Positions 26,301-34,737 of a stretch of DNA of 64,000 nucleotides are shown here, piece after piece. A program made the translations under genes and the position numbers. Each line of letters begins with the position of its first letter. Position 1 is the stretch's first letter. The notes beneath the pieces are model-generated. The model had not been told where the DNA came from. It ran no database searches and saw only the letters and a program-made list of their open reading frames with translations. The stretch spans positions 8,846,188-8,910,187 of the forward strand of contig OX465114.1 in assembly GCA_949987565.1 (NCBI GenBank), read 5' to 3'. The DNA is from Luidia sarsii. Lineage: Eukaryota > Echinodermata > Asteroidea > Paxillosida > Luidiidae.

Positions 26301-29300
26301 TTTTTCAGTTTTTGACCCAAAATCACTTTTCCCAGATTTCTCTGAAAATGACTCCTCAGGTATCTGACATGCTTCCTGACTAAAATTACCAAAATGCAAA
26401 ATGCAAAATGAAAAATGCAAACCCAGCTCATAAATAGTTAAATAGTCCGAAGACACTTCATCCACAGGTTCTCCCAGGTCGGACGGATAAACCCTGCTAT
26501 GCCAAGTTCTTCCCCAGTTAGACCAACCATACATTGCATGGCATTGCATGCTTGTTGCTCTTGGTAGTTGAATATGGGGCACGTATCAGGCAATATGTTG
26601 GGAACTTTGGCTGACAATCTGATTTTGCTGAGCGAGGCTTTTTCGTGCTGAAAGCAAAGTTTGGTGCAAAGCCACTATGCACCGGGTCTCTTTTCAGTGC
26701 CTGTGACCTCCACACATTTTTTCAATGATGTCCCTTTCTGAATGCTCGCGAAACAATTGGAATTGATACATGTATGTGCAATAAATCAATAAGAGTACGC
26801 TTTGTGTACAAGAGTATCAGACCTCTTAGAATCGGATTTCTGTGTGGCTTTTGCCATGGTACATATTGTTTTGTGGTACCTGTACATGTAGGCTGAAAAA
26901 AGGAAAAAAAAAAAAACTTGGATGACAGTCGTGCCCGGATTCAGAGGGCCTGGCACATTGCGACACCACTGACCTTTGGAGTTCCCGGCACGAAGTGGTT
27001 TAGTGTCTTCATGAAATCACCCTCTGCTCTACCCTCACTTGACAATTGCCCAACTGATGCAAGCTCTGTCTCATGTTTGTGTTGGCAGGACTCGGATACT
27101 AATGCACAAGGAGTTGATGAGGTGGATTCTGCCAAACCCTCCAAGACACGGGTAATTCTTCTTTTTTTCTCACATTTTAACCCCCTCAAAAAAAAAGAGA
27201 AAACAAAATTGAATTCGTCATGAAAGCCAATGATTTTAAGTGAAGCGGTTCACTCTCTCAATTTAGAGCAAATGATTTTATGTGGAGTATTTCACCCTTT
27301 CAAAGTAGAGCAATGCGGGATTCGAACCCGCAACTCCTGCTTTCTAGTGCAGACGAGCTGCCTGAATTTTTTTATCAGGCATCAGGCAAAGCAATGAGCA
27401 CTCATGTCCAGCAGGGCAAACCCTAATTACATTCTCCTTGACGCAAACATCATATTATATCAATGAAAGTAGAGCCAATGATTTTATGTGAGTACTTCAT
27501 CCTTTCAAAGTAGAGTCAATGATTTTACGTGAAGTATTTCACCCTTTCAAAGTAGAGTCAATGACTTGAATTGAAGTGGTTCACCCTCTCAAATTAGACC
27601 CAACAATTTCAAGTTCACCCTCTCAAATGAAAATTGAAAATTGAAAAAAAAAACCACCAGACCAGACACAAAGAATCCACAATCGCCGCTGTCGCCGACG
27701 CTTCAAAATCGACCCCGATCGAGAATCACGGCAAGAAACCAGAGAGCAACGACTCCGGAGCCGATACGGAGGGCGAAGACGATGACGACGATGATGATGA
27801 TGATGATGACGACGATAAGGACTCCCCCAAGCCCAAAGCCAGCAAGCCGTCCAGCCATTTTGCCGATTTTTTGCAGGTAGCCCTGAGCGAGTGCGGTGCC
27901 CAGTGAAGAACAACTAACACGCCTGTTGCTCTTTCTTTTTGGTTTTCCACCGCCACTCCGTCACACTACTAACAACGAAAGATTCCGTTTTCCTGCTTCA
28001 CATTTTGCCCTTGAAATAACCGACCCGCCAAGAGTATCCAGGCGGGAAATTGTTTGAGTTCTGTTCTCACCCGTTCCTTTTTCAGAACCACGCCTCTCCT
28101 TGAGAAGGGGATAACAACCTCATGTTGCACCCACCAACCTCACTATCCCGCTGCGTCCACCATGCCAAGTTTGAAATCTTACTAAACAAAAAAAACGGTT
28201 CCAATCCCGATGCAGTCAAAGTTTTCTTTGCCATTTTTTTCTTCAATTTGTTCAAACGTTCCCAGTCTATTTGTCATTCATCTGTTTGCTGTGAATTGGG
28301 AAAGCTGCATCCGCTTGTTGTGTGATCCCCGAGCTGCTGTTAGCTAGGTTTACTACCATTGGTTGTTTGCATCTGAATGAAAGCAGGGTGTGATTCCTGG
28401 AGATATATGGCAGTTAACGGTTGAATGCTTCCGACTGGTGCCCCCATCCCTGCAAAGTCTAGTTGACTATTTGCGAGGCCGCCATCTAAGGACTGGATAG
28501 CTCAGATGGAAGTATTCAAAGCAATTGTACAATGGAGGCAGATCTGCAGACTTTCAGTCCACGGAAATCCTTTTTTTGTTTTTGTTTTTGTTGTTTTTTG
28601 GTGGAAGGCGAAATTTGGGGGTGCGCATTATACCCGGGAATTTACGGTAGATGGAAAGGGCGCTGGTACGCAAAACCTGTGGTCTCGGGTTCAAGTCCCA
28701 GTCACAATCTGGATTATCAATTGAGCTTGTTGGCACTTGGTGGGATTGGTGGGATTGGCCAAGGGGCATCACGCTGCTTTGACCTGCTTCCAGTTACGGT
28801 GCTTCTCCCTCTGACAGGACAGTCCCAGAAACTTTGACGTAGCATTTCAGACTGATTTTCCTCTTGCCCTTGATGCTTGGGTTTTGGCAGACTCGGAATC
28901 AGTTGCCTCTTCCATTTTACTCATGCTTGGACATTCAGCACATCTAATAATCACTGCACAGTTTGAGTTGGAGTGCCATTAAATAAACTCACAGAAGCAA
29001 TTTTTTTTTTTTTAGGGGCCACGTTCAAGGGAGCTCTGTGGTTTAGCCAAAGCTGCTTCTATTGTGCCCCCCATATCCAGGCTGGTTCAACAAGTTTGTT
29101 GGCTACTGCAGTCAGCCATTTGTGGGACCAGTCCCAGGACCGTAGTGTCTTCCTGGGTCCCGGTAGTCTTATCGTGACCAGGCTGGTTAACCATTGGTTG
29201 ACCCCTGTGGTTAACTGATTGGTTCACTCCTGTGGTTAACCTATTGGTTGACTCTTGTAGTTAACCAATTGGTTGACTCTTGTAGTTAACCTATTGTTTG

Positions 29301-32300
29301 ACTCTTGTAGTTAACCTATTGGTTGGCTCCTGTGGTTGACTGATTGGTTGACTGTTGTAGTAAACATATTGGTTGACTCCTGTGGTTGACCTATTGGTCG
29401 ACTCTTGTAGTTAACATAAATTATTGGTTTACTCCTACATGTATGGTTAACCTATTGGTTGACTCTTGTAGTTAACCTATTGGTTGACTGTGGTAGTTAA
29501 CCTATTGGTTGACTCCTGTGGTTAACTGATTGGTTCACTCCTGTGGTTAACCTATTGGTTGACTCTTGTAGTTAACCTAGTGGTTGACTCCTGTAGTTAA
29601 CCGATTGGTTGACTCTTGTAGTTAACATATTGGTTGACTCTTGTAGTTAACCTATTGGTTGACTCCTGTGGTTAACCTATTGGTTGACTCCTGTGGTTAA
29701 CCTATTGGTTGACTCCTGTGGTTAAACTATTGGTTGACTCCTGTGGTTAACTGATTGGTTGACTCTTGTAGTTAACATATTGGTTGACTGTTGTAGTTAA
29801 CCTATTGGTTGACTCCTGTGGTTAACCTATTGGTTGACTCCTGTGGTTAACCTATTGGTTGACTCCTGTGGTTAACCTATTAGTTGACTCCTGTGGTTAA
29901 CTGATTGGTTCACTCCTGTGGTTAACCTATTGGTTGACTCTTGTAGTTAACCTAGTGGTTGACTCATGTGGTTAACTGATTGGTTCACTACTGTGGTTAA
30001 CTGATTGGTTCACTACTGTGGTTAACTGATTGGTTCACCTCTGTGGTTAACTGATTGGTTCACTACTGTGGTTAAACAATATCAGCTCACTCCTGTGGTT
30101 TGATTCCCACAGTCTGCCATTTGAAGAGTGTGCTTCCAGCTCTCGGGGAAGGGGTGTCGGTAGTTTGTAGTCAAACCTGGATCAACCAAAATGTTCACAT
30201 TGGAACTCGCTGCGGATTCCACATCAACATTCTCATCTTCGGAGTTCTGTGTTCCTCTCAACCCCCTACATCCCGACCTTTCCCCCTACCCAGAAGTCTA
30301 GACCCACCCCAGCCCCCCGATCCAAGACCCAGGCCAAGAAGCTTTTGGAAGATGAAGACGAGGATGAAGAGGAGGAGGAGGACACGGAAGATGAAGATGA
30401 GGAGGAGGAGGAGGAGGACGAAGACGAGGATGATGAGGAAGAGGAGGAGCAGCCAGCCAAGACGATTCAGAGTGAGTATAGGATGCGCCCAGACACTCTG
30501 CCAAGACCCCTTTTGCTTCCCAGAGTGCTGCCTCACTCTTTCTTGCATCATATACACATAGTCTGCCCTTTGAGACGGATCCTGCCAGTTCGAAGCATCA
30601 GGGGCCAATATCACAAAGTCGTACGGTCCATTGTAACTCAGCTTACGAAAGTAGTTGCGATAGATCACGGTTTGGGGTAGCTTTTGTCATGCTATATATT
30701 GTTTTGTTGTAGGCTTTGAAAGAGTCTCTATTTAAAACTTGGCCAATAGTGCTGCCCGGACTTGTAGGAGCCCAGCGAATCGAAATGCCAGCGGCGCTCT
30801 ATCTTTGCCCTTCTTGACCAACTCCAAAAAGAAATGGAGGTTATTACCGGTGTTTTTTTCTTCCCCCCCACCAGCCAAAGGCAAAGCAGCGGAGAATAAG
30901 CTGAAGACCTCGAGTGTAACGGGGAAGGGAGACAAGAAGAAGGTCGTCAAGGTGGTGCGGAAAGAGGAGGAGGACGATGAGGATGAGGAGGATGAAGAGG
31001 AAGACGAAGACGAAGACGAGGATGATGAGGATGAGGATGAGGATGAGGATGACGACGAAGATGAGGATGAGGATGAAGATGACGGTATAATCGTCCTTCA
31101 AATTTGCTTTCTTACAAAATTTCCAGCCTTCCTTCAGTCGTGTCCCGTAAAGTATAGTCAAAAATTTCAGTTAGTGATTATAATCATGGCTTTTTTTTTC
31201 TCTTTTTTTTTTAAAAAATGGCAAAGAAAAATTTGACTAGACCGGCCCAGTCAAAGTTTTCTTTGCCATTTTTCAAAATTATTTACAAGTTCCCAGGCTG
31301 TTTTTACTTTATTGTGTTTACTTATTGAGAATTTAGCCGATGGAAATAGTATCCCTCCATAATTTGATTCAAGAAAGAAGCATATCGTTTCCCCATTTAC
31401 TTTTGCACAAACGGAAAAGCGATTAGGATGTGGGATTTTCCCTTTTCCAGTAAATGCATTGTTGCGTTATGCTCAGCGCTTTGCCCAATCGCTTGCCTGG
31501 GGGAAAACAAAAAGAAGTCAAAAATGTCTCGGGGTGGATTTTGAACCAGCGATCCCAAACGCAAATACACCCGGGGGGTCACTGTGGCACTTACCACCGG
31601 TTCAAAGTGGACTCCATCAATTCTTGTCCCCCAGACGAAACAGAGCAGCACGAAAAGGGAAAGACAGGAGGCAAAGGCGAAAACTCCACCAAGAAGGCAA
31701 ACAAGAAAGCAGACCAGAATGGGATCGAAGAGGAGGACCAGGAAAAGGTCAAGAAAGATGGAGCGAACACAGATGAGCAGATAGAGGAGCCCAAGGTAAG
31801 CCCTGTGTGAGGTCAGCGGTTACGGCTTCAGTTAATGCATGGAGTCTATGGAAGCAGCTTTAGCCGCTCTGTAGCAGCCAGAGCCGATTCCCCATAGACT
31901 TGTATTAGTCCTTTGTCCAGCCATTCTCAACGGATTACAGAGCCAGCTTTTAGCAGTGTTGAAGTCAAAGTAATCTAAGTACAAATGTTGGGAGCGAGTA
32001 ATGAGTGCAAACGCTGTGCTCCGAGTACAAATGCTGGTGCTTGGCCATGGGTGTGAGTATGAGCCGAGTACATGAGTATGAGGATTAGTTCTAGGCCTCG
32101 AGTACAAGCTCTGACCTGTGAGTGCGCATGTGAAATGAGTATGGCCATGAGTACAAGTATCTTGCAATCACTTCCTCCCCTGTGCCCTTCCCCTCCCCGC
32201 CTAGGCCTGGCAGTTCTGGAAGAAGAAACCCCCAGCAGCCAAAGTGGACAAGTCCTCCAGCAGTGTGGCCAGCGAGGAGAAGCCCACAAACCAGAACAAG

Positions 32301-32324
32301 TCCAAGACCTGTTCCATTTTATAG
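11362..32324 (+). CDS. RPGR: Retinitis pigmentosa GTPase regulator (complete, 18 coding exons)
   Basis: RPGR is a ciliary/basal-body protein whose RCC1-like propeller binds RPGRIP1 and PDE6D and acts on small GTPases. Exons: 11362-11389, 13278-13403, 17247-17339, 18285-18503, 19731-19880, 20246-20401, 21265-21423, 21725-21849, 22707-22931, 23587-23737, 24561-24661, 25318-25395 (least certain), 27089-27151, 27661-27876, 30294-30471, 30875-31084, 31635-31795, 32205-32324. Phases join throughout: 2559 nt, 852 residues plus stop. Residues 10 to about 365 are the propeller, with repeated FG...GQLGLG and CG..HTA motifs. About 440-445 is RTLPPL, as in vertebrate RPGR. 559-759 are three acidic exons; the protein ends in CSIL, a CaaX box. 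Exon 4 corresponds to human exons 4 and 5 joined. RCC1-family paralogues are excluded by the exon-1 length and phase, the RTLPP block and the CaaX end. Confidence 0.93.
12387..12469. repeat. Perfect 35-bp fold-back (hairpin) repeat, RPGR intron 1
   Basis: Arms 12387-12421 and 12435-12469 are exact inverted copies of each other, 35 bp each, around a 13-bp loop. Each arm contains GGGCCTGACGTTTCGATCC or its complement. Related copies: 20475-20570 (near-complete hairpin), 19355-19440 (degenerate hairpin), and single arms at 19535-19600 and 22255-22320, several followed by TTTTAGTCAGTAAGCAGTTTG-like sequence. This is the terminal part of an interspersed element, perhaps a MITE. Confidence 0.9.
13278..22931 (+). 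CDS. RPGR: RPGR exons 2-9: RCC1-like propeller
   Basis: Eight exons encode the seven-bladed propeller. Blade motifs recur, with FTFGKSRFAD in exon 2, WGQLGLGHTKSTNKP in exon 3, SFGAGGEGQLGLA in exon 4, MFGSGSEGQLGLGE in exon 5, TFGENEFGKLGL in exon 6, WGDGSSGQLGHG in exon 7 and MFGDGRHGKL in exon 8. The last blade ends at VSCGGCHTIVRA in exon 9. Exons 2, 3, 5 and 8 have the same lengths (126, 93, 150, 125 nt) as human RPGR exons 2, 3, 6 and 9. In exon 8 a CQG replaces the usual LGLG of the blade. Confidence 0.93.
13670..13800. repeat. TGTACA-rich palindromic microsatellite
   Basis: Runs of TGTACATGTACA with CACACGTG interruptions, in RPGR intron 2. A similar block lies at 16105-16195 in the same intron. 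Confidence 0.8.
16555..16860. repeat. GTGCC and 17-bp GTCGAC minisatellite in RPGR intron 2
   Basis: GCCGTGCC repeats at 16560-16600 and again near 16625 grade into four tandem units of a 17-bp repeat built on TTGTCGCGGGGGTCGAC (about 16679-16735). Further GTCGACNTTCG variants follow to 16830. The SalI-type GTCGAC palindrome recurs throughout. Confidence 0.85.
18630..18800. repeat. Dispersed repeat R2 (copy 1; copy 2 at 22385-22550)
   Basis: Shared blocks: CTGAAGATGAACATACGAGT-like lead, GTTCGAAACGT, TCTTTYCAGAACC, CACATACTCRCAAAAGA and ACCGCAAACCT. Both copies lie in RPGR introns in the same orientation. No coding capacity; probably a short interspersed element. Confidence 0.75.
18840..19145. 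repeat. TCTGTCTG-type degenerate microsatellite
   Basis: CTGTTTGTCTGTCTGCC words over about 240 bp, then TTTATTTATTTATT, in the RPGR intron after exon 4. The complementary CAGACAGACAGA type occurs at 23310-23460. Confidence 0.8.
19890..20055 (-). mobile_element. tRNA-Ser-derived SINE, family 2
   Basis: Minus strand reads as a serine-tRNA-like molecule: GTGGTCAAGTGGTTAAGAC (box A region), CACTAGAAAGCAGG (anticodon arm, AGA), GCAGGTTCGAATCTC (box B). The long variable arm of a real serine tRNA is missing, so it is a SINE head and not a gene. A second copy lies at 27305-27365. Related tails with CTCAGCGCTTTGCCC occur near 23890 and 31470. Confidence 0.75.
20640..21095. repeat. ~20-bp GTGCCCAGATGTGCCCTG minisatellite
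   Basis: Some 20 imperfect units of GGTGTGCCCAGATGTGCCCT type fill most of the RPGR intron after exon 6. They end about 170 bp before the exon-7 acceptor (21264). Confidence 0.85.
22935..23280 (-). repeat. Two diverged satellite-B monomers in RPGR intron
   Basis: Two ~175-bp units contain AGACTCCTGA, CCTGTACAACCCATTTCTG and CACCAGGGAAAAAGT. These match the minus strand of the large satellite at 58.2-64 kb (ACTCCTGTGGACCC, ACAACACATTTCTG, CACCAGGGAAAAAC). They lie directly after RPGR exon 9 and are much more diverged than units within the array. Confidence 0.75.
24080..24480. repeat. Imperfect ~95-bp tandem repeat, RPGR intron 10
   Basis: Four to five units contain GGTTCGAATCCTGTTGGG, CACAGTATGCAATGTACC and ACTATCAAGCAAGGAATT. 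GGTTCGAATCC is the tRNA box B consensus, so the repeat probably arose from tandem duplication of a SINE end. Confidence 0.75.
24985..25115 (-). mobile_element. tRNA-derived SINE, family 1, RPGR intron 11
   Basis: Minus-strand copy with box A TAGCTCAGATGG and box B GGTTCAAGTCCC, flanked by the CCAATTGTTCAATTTG tail. It sits about 200 bp before the candidate exon at 25318. Confidence 0.75.
25318..25395 (+). CDS. RPGR: Candidate RPGR exon 12 (26 codons)
   Basis: A C-rich polypyrimidine tract ends in CTATCTGACAG and opens a 78-nt frame that closes at CAGAG|gtaaag. It is phase 0 at both ends, so it fits between exons 24561-24661 and 27089-27151 with or without it. The peptide (SVRELKPLLDAANDG in part) is hydrophilic and has no known motif. 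It may be an alternative exon or a chance frame. Confidence 0.55.
26040..26370 (-). repeat. ~178-bp direct duplication related to satellite B
   Basis: Two units offset by about 178 bp share TTTTTGACATGTTCGACAGG, GACCCAAAATCACTTTTCCC and TGAAAATGACTCCTCAGG. The order CCAAAAT, GATTT, TGAAAAT, ACTCCT follows the minus strand of satellite B, at lower similarity. It is an outlying member of the same superfamily. Confidence 0.6.
27661..27876 (+). CDS. RPGR: RPGR exon 14, first acidic exon
   Basis: 72 codons, residues about 559-630 of the model. A Lys/Ser/Glu-rich lead is followed by a run of 13 Asp encoded by mixed GAT/GAC codons, then KDSPKPKASKPSS. The acceptor (ACCACCAG) has a weak, A-rich upstream tract, so the exon start is less secure than the frame. 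The donor is CAG|gtagcc. Mixed synonymous codons in the Asp run argue that the run is kept as protein and is not only a triplet expansion. Confidence 0.8.
28185..28705 (+). mobile_element. tRNA-derived SINE family 1, head-tail-head copy, RPGR intron 14
   Basis: 28195-28380 is the CAGTCAAAGTTTTCTTTGCC tail and body, 28385-28490 the GTGATTCCTGGAGATATATG segment, and 28490-28515 a tRNA head. That head is interrupted by ~150 bp of other sequence before GGGTTCAAGTCCCAGTC at 28686. Another tail fragment lies at 31240-31300. Confidence 0.7.
29180..30080. repeat. 25-bp minisatellite, RPGR intron 14
   Basis: About 36 units of a 25-bp repeat: GTTAACCTATTGGTTGACTC followed by CTGTG or TTGTA. Two main unit types alternate irregularly, and a third (GTTAACTGATTGGTTCACTC) clusters at the 3' end. 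The array ends about 210 bp before the exon 15 acceptor. Confidence 0.93.
30294..30471 (+). CDS. RPGR: RPGR exon 15, second acidic exon
   Basis: Acceptor CCCCTACCCAG, donor CAGA|gtgagt, ending in phase 1. It starts KSRPTPAPRSKTQAKKL and then runs almost purely Glu/Asp (about 35 of 38 residues), closing with QPAKTIQ. The coding strand is purine-rich, like the vertebrate ORF15 exon, but contains Asp instead of Gly between the Glu residues. Confidence 0.88.
30875..31084 (+). CDS. RPGR: RPGR exon 16, third acidic exon
   Basis: Acceptor CCCCCCCACCAG, donor GACG|gtataa, phase 1 to phase 1 (210 nt). A Lys-rich lead (KGDKKKVVKVVRK) precedes about 45 residues of Glu/Asp. Together with the two preceding exons it makes a long polyacidic tract between the propeller and the CaaX end. 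Confidence 0.88.
32205..32324 (+). CDS. RPGR: RPGR terminal exon with CaaX box
   Basis: Acceptor CCCCGCCTAG. 39 codons rich in Lys, Ser and Asn end ...SKTCSIL and TAG. C-x-x-Leu is the form used for geranylgeranylation. The human constitutive RPGR isoform ends in a very similar CTIL box, so this exon matches the 3' end of that isoform and not the ORF15 end. Confidence 0.9.
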   Translation, partial: AWQFWKKKPPAAKVDKSSSSVASEEKPTNQNKSKTCSIL

Positions 32325-34385
32325 CAGGGACCTGGCATCCAAGTCTCAATCGACCATTTATTTACGAAATACGTTTCTTCTATGTGATAGTTTTTATGTT
32401 CTTTTTAAGTTTTGAACAATCTGAATGTATGGAGTGATATTTCAATCACTCTTCAAAATATTGAAATTTTCCTTTTTACTAATGCAAAACATTTCTATTC
32501 AAAGTTTCCTTTTTTCCCCGGGCCCAGAAAGATCTCAGTTTACATCCACATCTTCAACTTGTTAATTTTGTAGCCGAAGGGCCCGGATATTATTTTCTTA
32601 GAAAGTCGCTTATGATAGGTTCCACACCTCTTCCATTTTACCTCATGCTGGTTTTTTTCCCCCAATGCCTCTGATGAGTTTTTTAGGCTCTTCATAGTGA
32701 AGGTGTGAAGTAACTGCTTGCATCATTACCAAGGAGCTGAGAGACTTGGGGTTTTGGAAAAAAAAAAAATTGTTGTCTCCGTTAGGAGACTGTATCCATT
32801 GCCCCGTATGAGCCCACTACACAGTTAGAATACCCCCGATCCACGGATCCAGTATCCCACTATAGCAACGGCCACTATAAGCAGCCGCGCACAACGTGGC
32901 ACGATCGCCCACACGCAATGCGCATCCACACTGCAAACCCGGAACCACTGAAAACACTTCTCTCCGTTAGACTTTGGCTTTGGAAAAGGCCGAAAATCTA
33001 CATTCCCTCTCTTGCCAGGGTATCGAGAGTCAGAATTACAATGAAAATATAAACACCGCTTGATCATGGTTAAGGATAAAACTCGGGTTTGCAAAGGAAT
33101 TGTCTGGTATATACGAAACAAAAGTGAACACAATGAAAGGTGTGTAGTAAAGAATACAAAATTTAAACCGTCATGTCGGACAAAATGGCAGCAATTTGTC
33201 GGACCTTAAATGGCGTGTTGCGGTTGGTCAATTTGTTAAGAGGCGTGGCCTACTGGATCGGTGTGTTGCTGCAATCAACCTAACAAAATAACCCTGTATC
33301 CATCCCACTCTAGTGTTATATAACCCTGTAGATATTCATCCGCTACCAGTATCTGCTGCTTTCATATTGCCCAGCCTAATGCAGTGAACTGTTCTGAACT
33401 ACTGTACATGATCAACATTAACCAGAAATGTGTTTTCAGTGAAGTGGAGCAAGACGGCAAATGTCTAAAATGATATGAAAAATGGCAAAGGAAATCAGAC
33501 TGGACGTATGTTAATGTACACATGGTGTACTCATGATGTATGCATTGGATACACATGGTGTGTGCAGTGGACACACGTGATGTGTGCATGGTGTTCACAG
33601 GATGTGTGCATGGTGTTCACATAATGTGTGCATGGTGTGCACATGATGTTTGCATGGTGTGCACATGATGTGTGCATGGTGTTCACATGATGTGCATCAT
33701 TATGATCCGTGCATGGTGTTCACATGATGTGCACATGATGTGTGCATGGTGTTCACATAATGTTTGCATGGTGTGCACATGATGTTTGCATGGTGTGCAC
33801 ATGATATGTGCATGGTGTGCACATGATGTGTGCATTGGATACACATGATATGCACATGATGGTATGCATGCACATGATCCATGCTCAATGTTATAATTAT
33901 TCTAAAATATTGCTTATTAATCTGATTGCAGGCCGAAATGTTTTCTAATGAATATTGGATGGAAATTGTAACCTTGATGTACATATTGTGAAAACAAATC
34001 TGTAAATGAATTTAATTTATTTTTTATGAATGAACAAACTGTTCTTTGTTTTCTTTGTATGAGCATATCAGGTGTGTGGTGTGCACTAGTTTGACGGATA
34101 TAATATACTTTAGTGATCGCAGAACCTAGGCCTGAGTTAAGATAATAAAGTGGTCCAAAAATATAGAAAATATTGGTGTCCATTGGTCAAATTATGCAGT
34201 TGTTCATGGTTGTCCAGGCCTTACTGCTGATTTATCCCATCCACGCAATCTTTAGCTCCAGCTCCATTTGATGAAACTTCAACCAAGGAACCCAGCCTGC
34301 ATCCTCAGCTGTTGGATGACAGAGACTGTGATGATCCAAATGATGCAATTTCGTTAGGAATGTGTTCTATGGGCTGCTGGTAGTC
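32325..34385. other. RPGR 3' UTR / downstream region
   Basis: No exon of another gene is recognised. AATAAA at 34144-34149 is a possible polyadenylation signal, which would give a 3' UTR of about 1.8 kb. 33520-33880 is a ~22-bp minisatellite (GCATGGTGTGCACATGATGT). A 43-codon open stretch after a TTTAG at 34255 is noted under findings. Confidence 0.5.
33520..33880. repeat. ~22-bp GTGCACATGATGTGTGCATG minisatellite
   Basis: About 15 imperfect units built on GCATGGTGTGCACATGATGT, rich in the palindromes GTGCAC and TGCA. It lies downstream of the RPGR stop. Confidence 0.85.
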
Positions 34386-34730
34386 TCCCAGTCATTTTCA
34401 AGAAAATCTGAAAACAATGGTTTTTTTTTCAAAAATTGCGACCGATAAAATCAAATTCCCTGGTCCTTCAAATGAAGAAATATAGTCAGAAATCTGTTGC
34501 ACAGGTACTCAGGTGTCTACTCAATCATCTTCAAGCAAATCTGAAAACGTAATTTTTGGGTAACAAATTTGATGAAAATGACAAGGGGTCAATCAAAAGG
34601 GGTCAATCAAAGTTTTTCCCTGTTGGTTTTTTGGAAGAAATACCCCCAGAAATGTGTTGTACGGGTCGACAGGAGTCTGGAAAACAATTTTCTATCAAAT
34701 CGGATGACATAATTTTGGGCTGAACAAAAT
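34386..34730 (+). repeat. Left-edge satellite-B monomers (degenerate then canonical)
   Basis: Two units in the same orientation as the array at 58.2-64 kb. The first (to about 34560) is strongly diverged. The second is nearly canonical: TCAAAGTTTTTCCCTG, AGAAATGTGTTGTACGGGTC, AGGAGTCTGGAAAACAATTT, ATCGGATGACATAATTTTGG. The rise in similarity from outside to inside is what the margin of a satellite array usually shows. The unit breaks off at GGGCTGAAC and the palindromic array starts. Confidence 0.8.
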
Positions 34731-34737
34731 AAAAACA

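Noticed and set aside
27661..31084. A vertebrate-style single ORF15 exon
   Set aside because: The acidic tracts are split by introns with good donors and acceptors, and the intervening DNA contains a minisatellite and SINEs with stops in frame.
30258..31161. Minus-strand Leu/Ile/Phe- and Ser-rich frames resembling membrane segments
   Set aside because: Antisense of the Glu/Asp-coding RPGR exons; the plus-strand frame has proper splice sites and phases.
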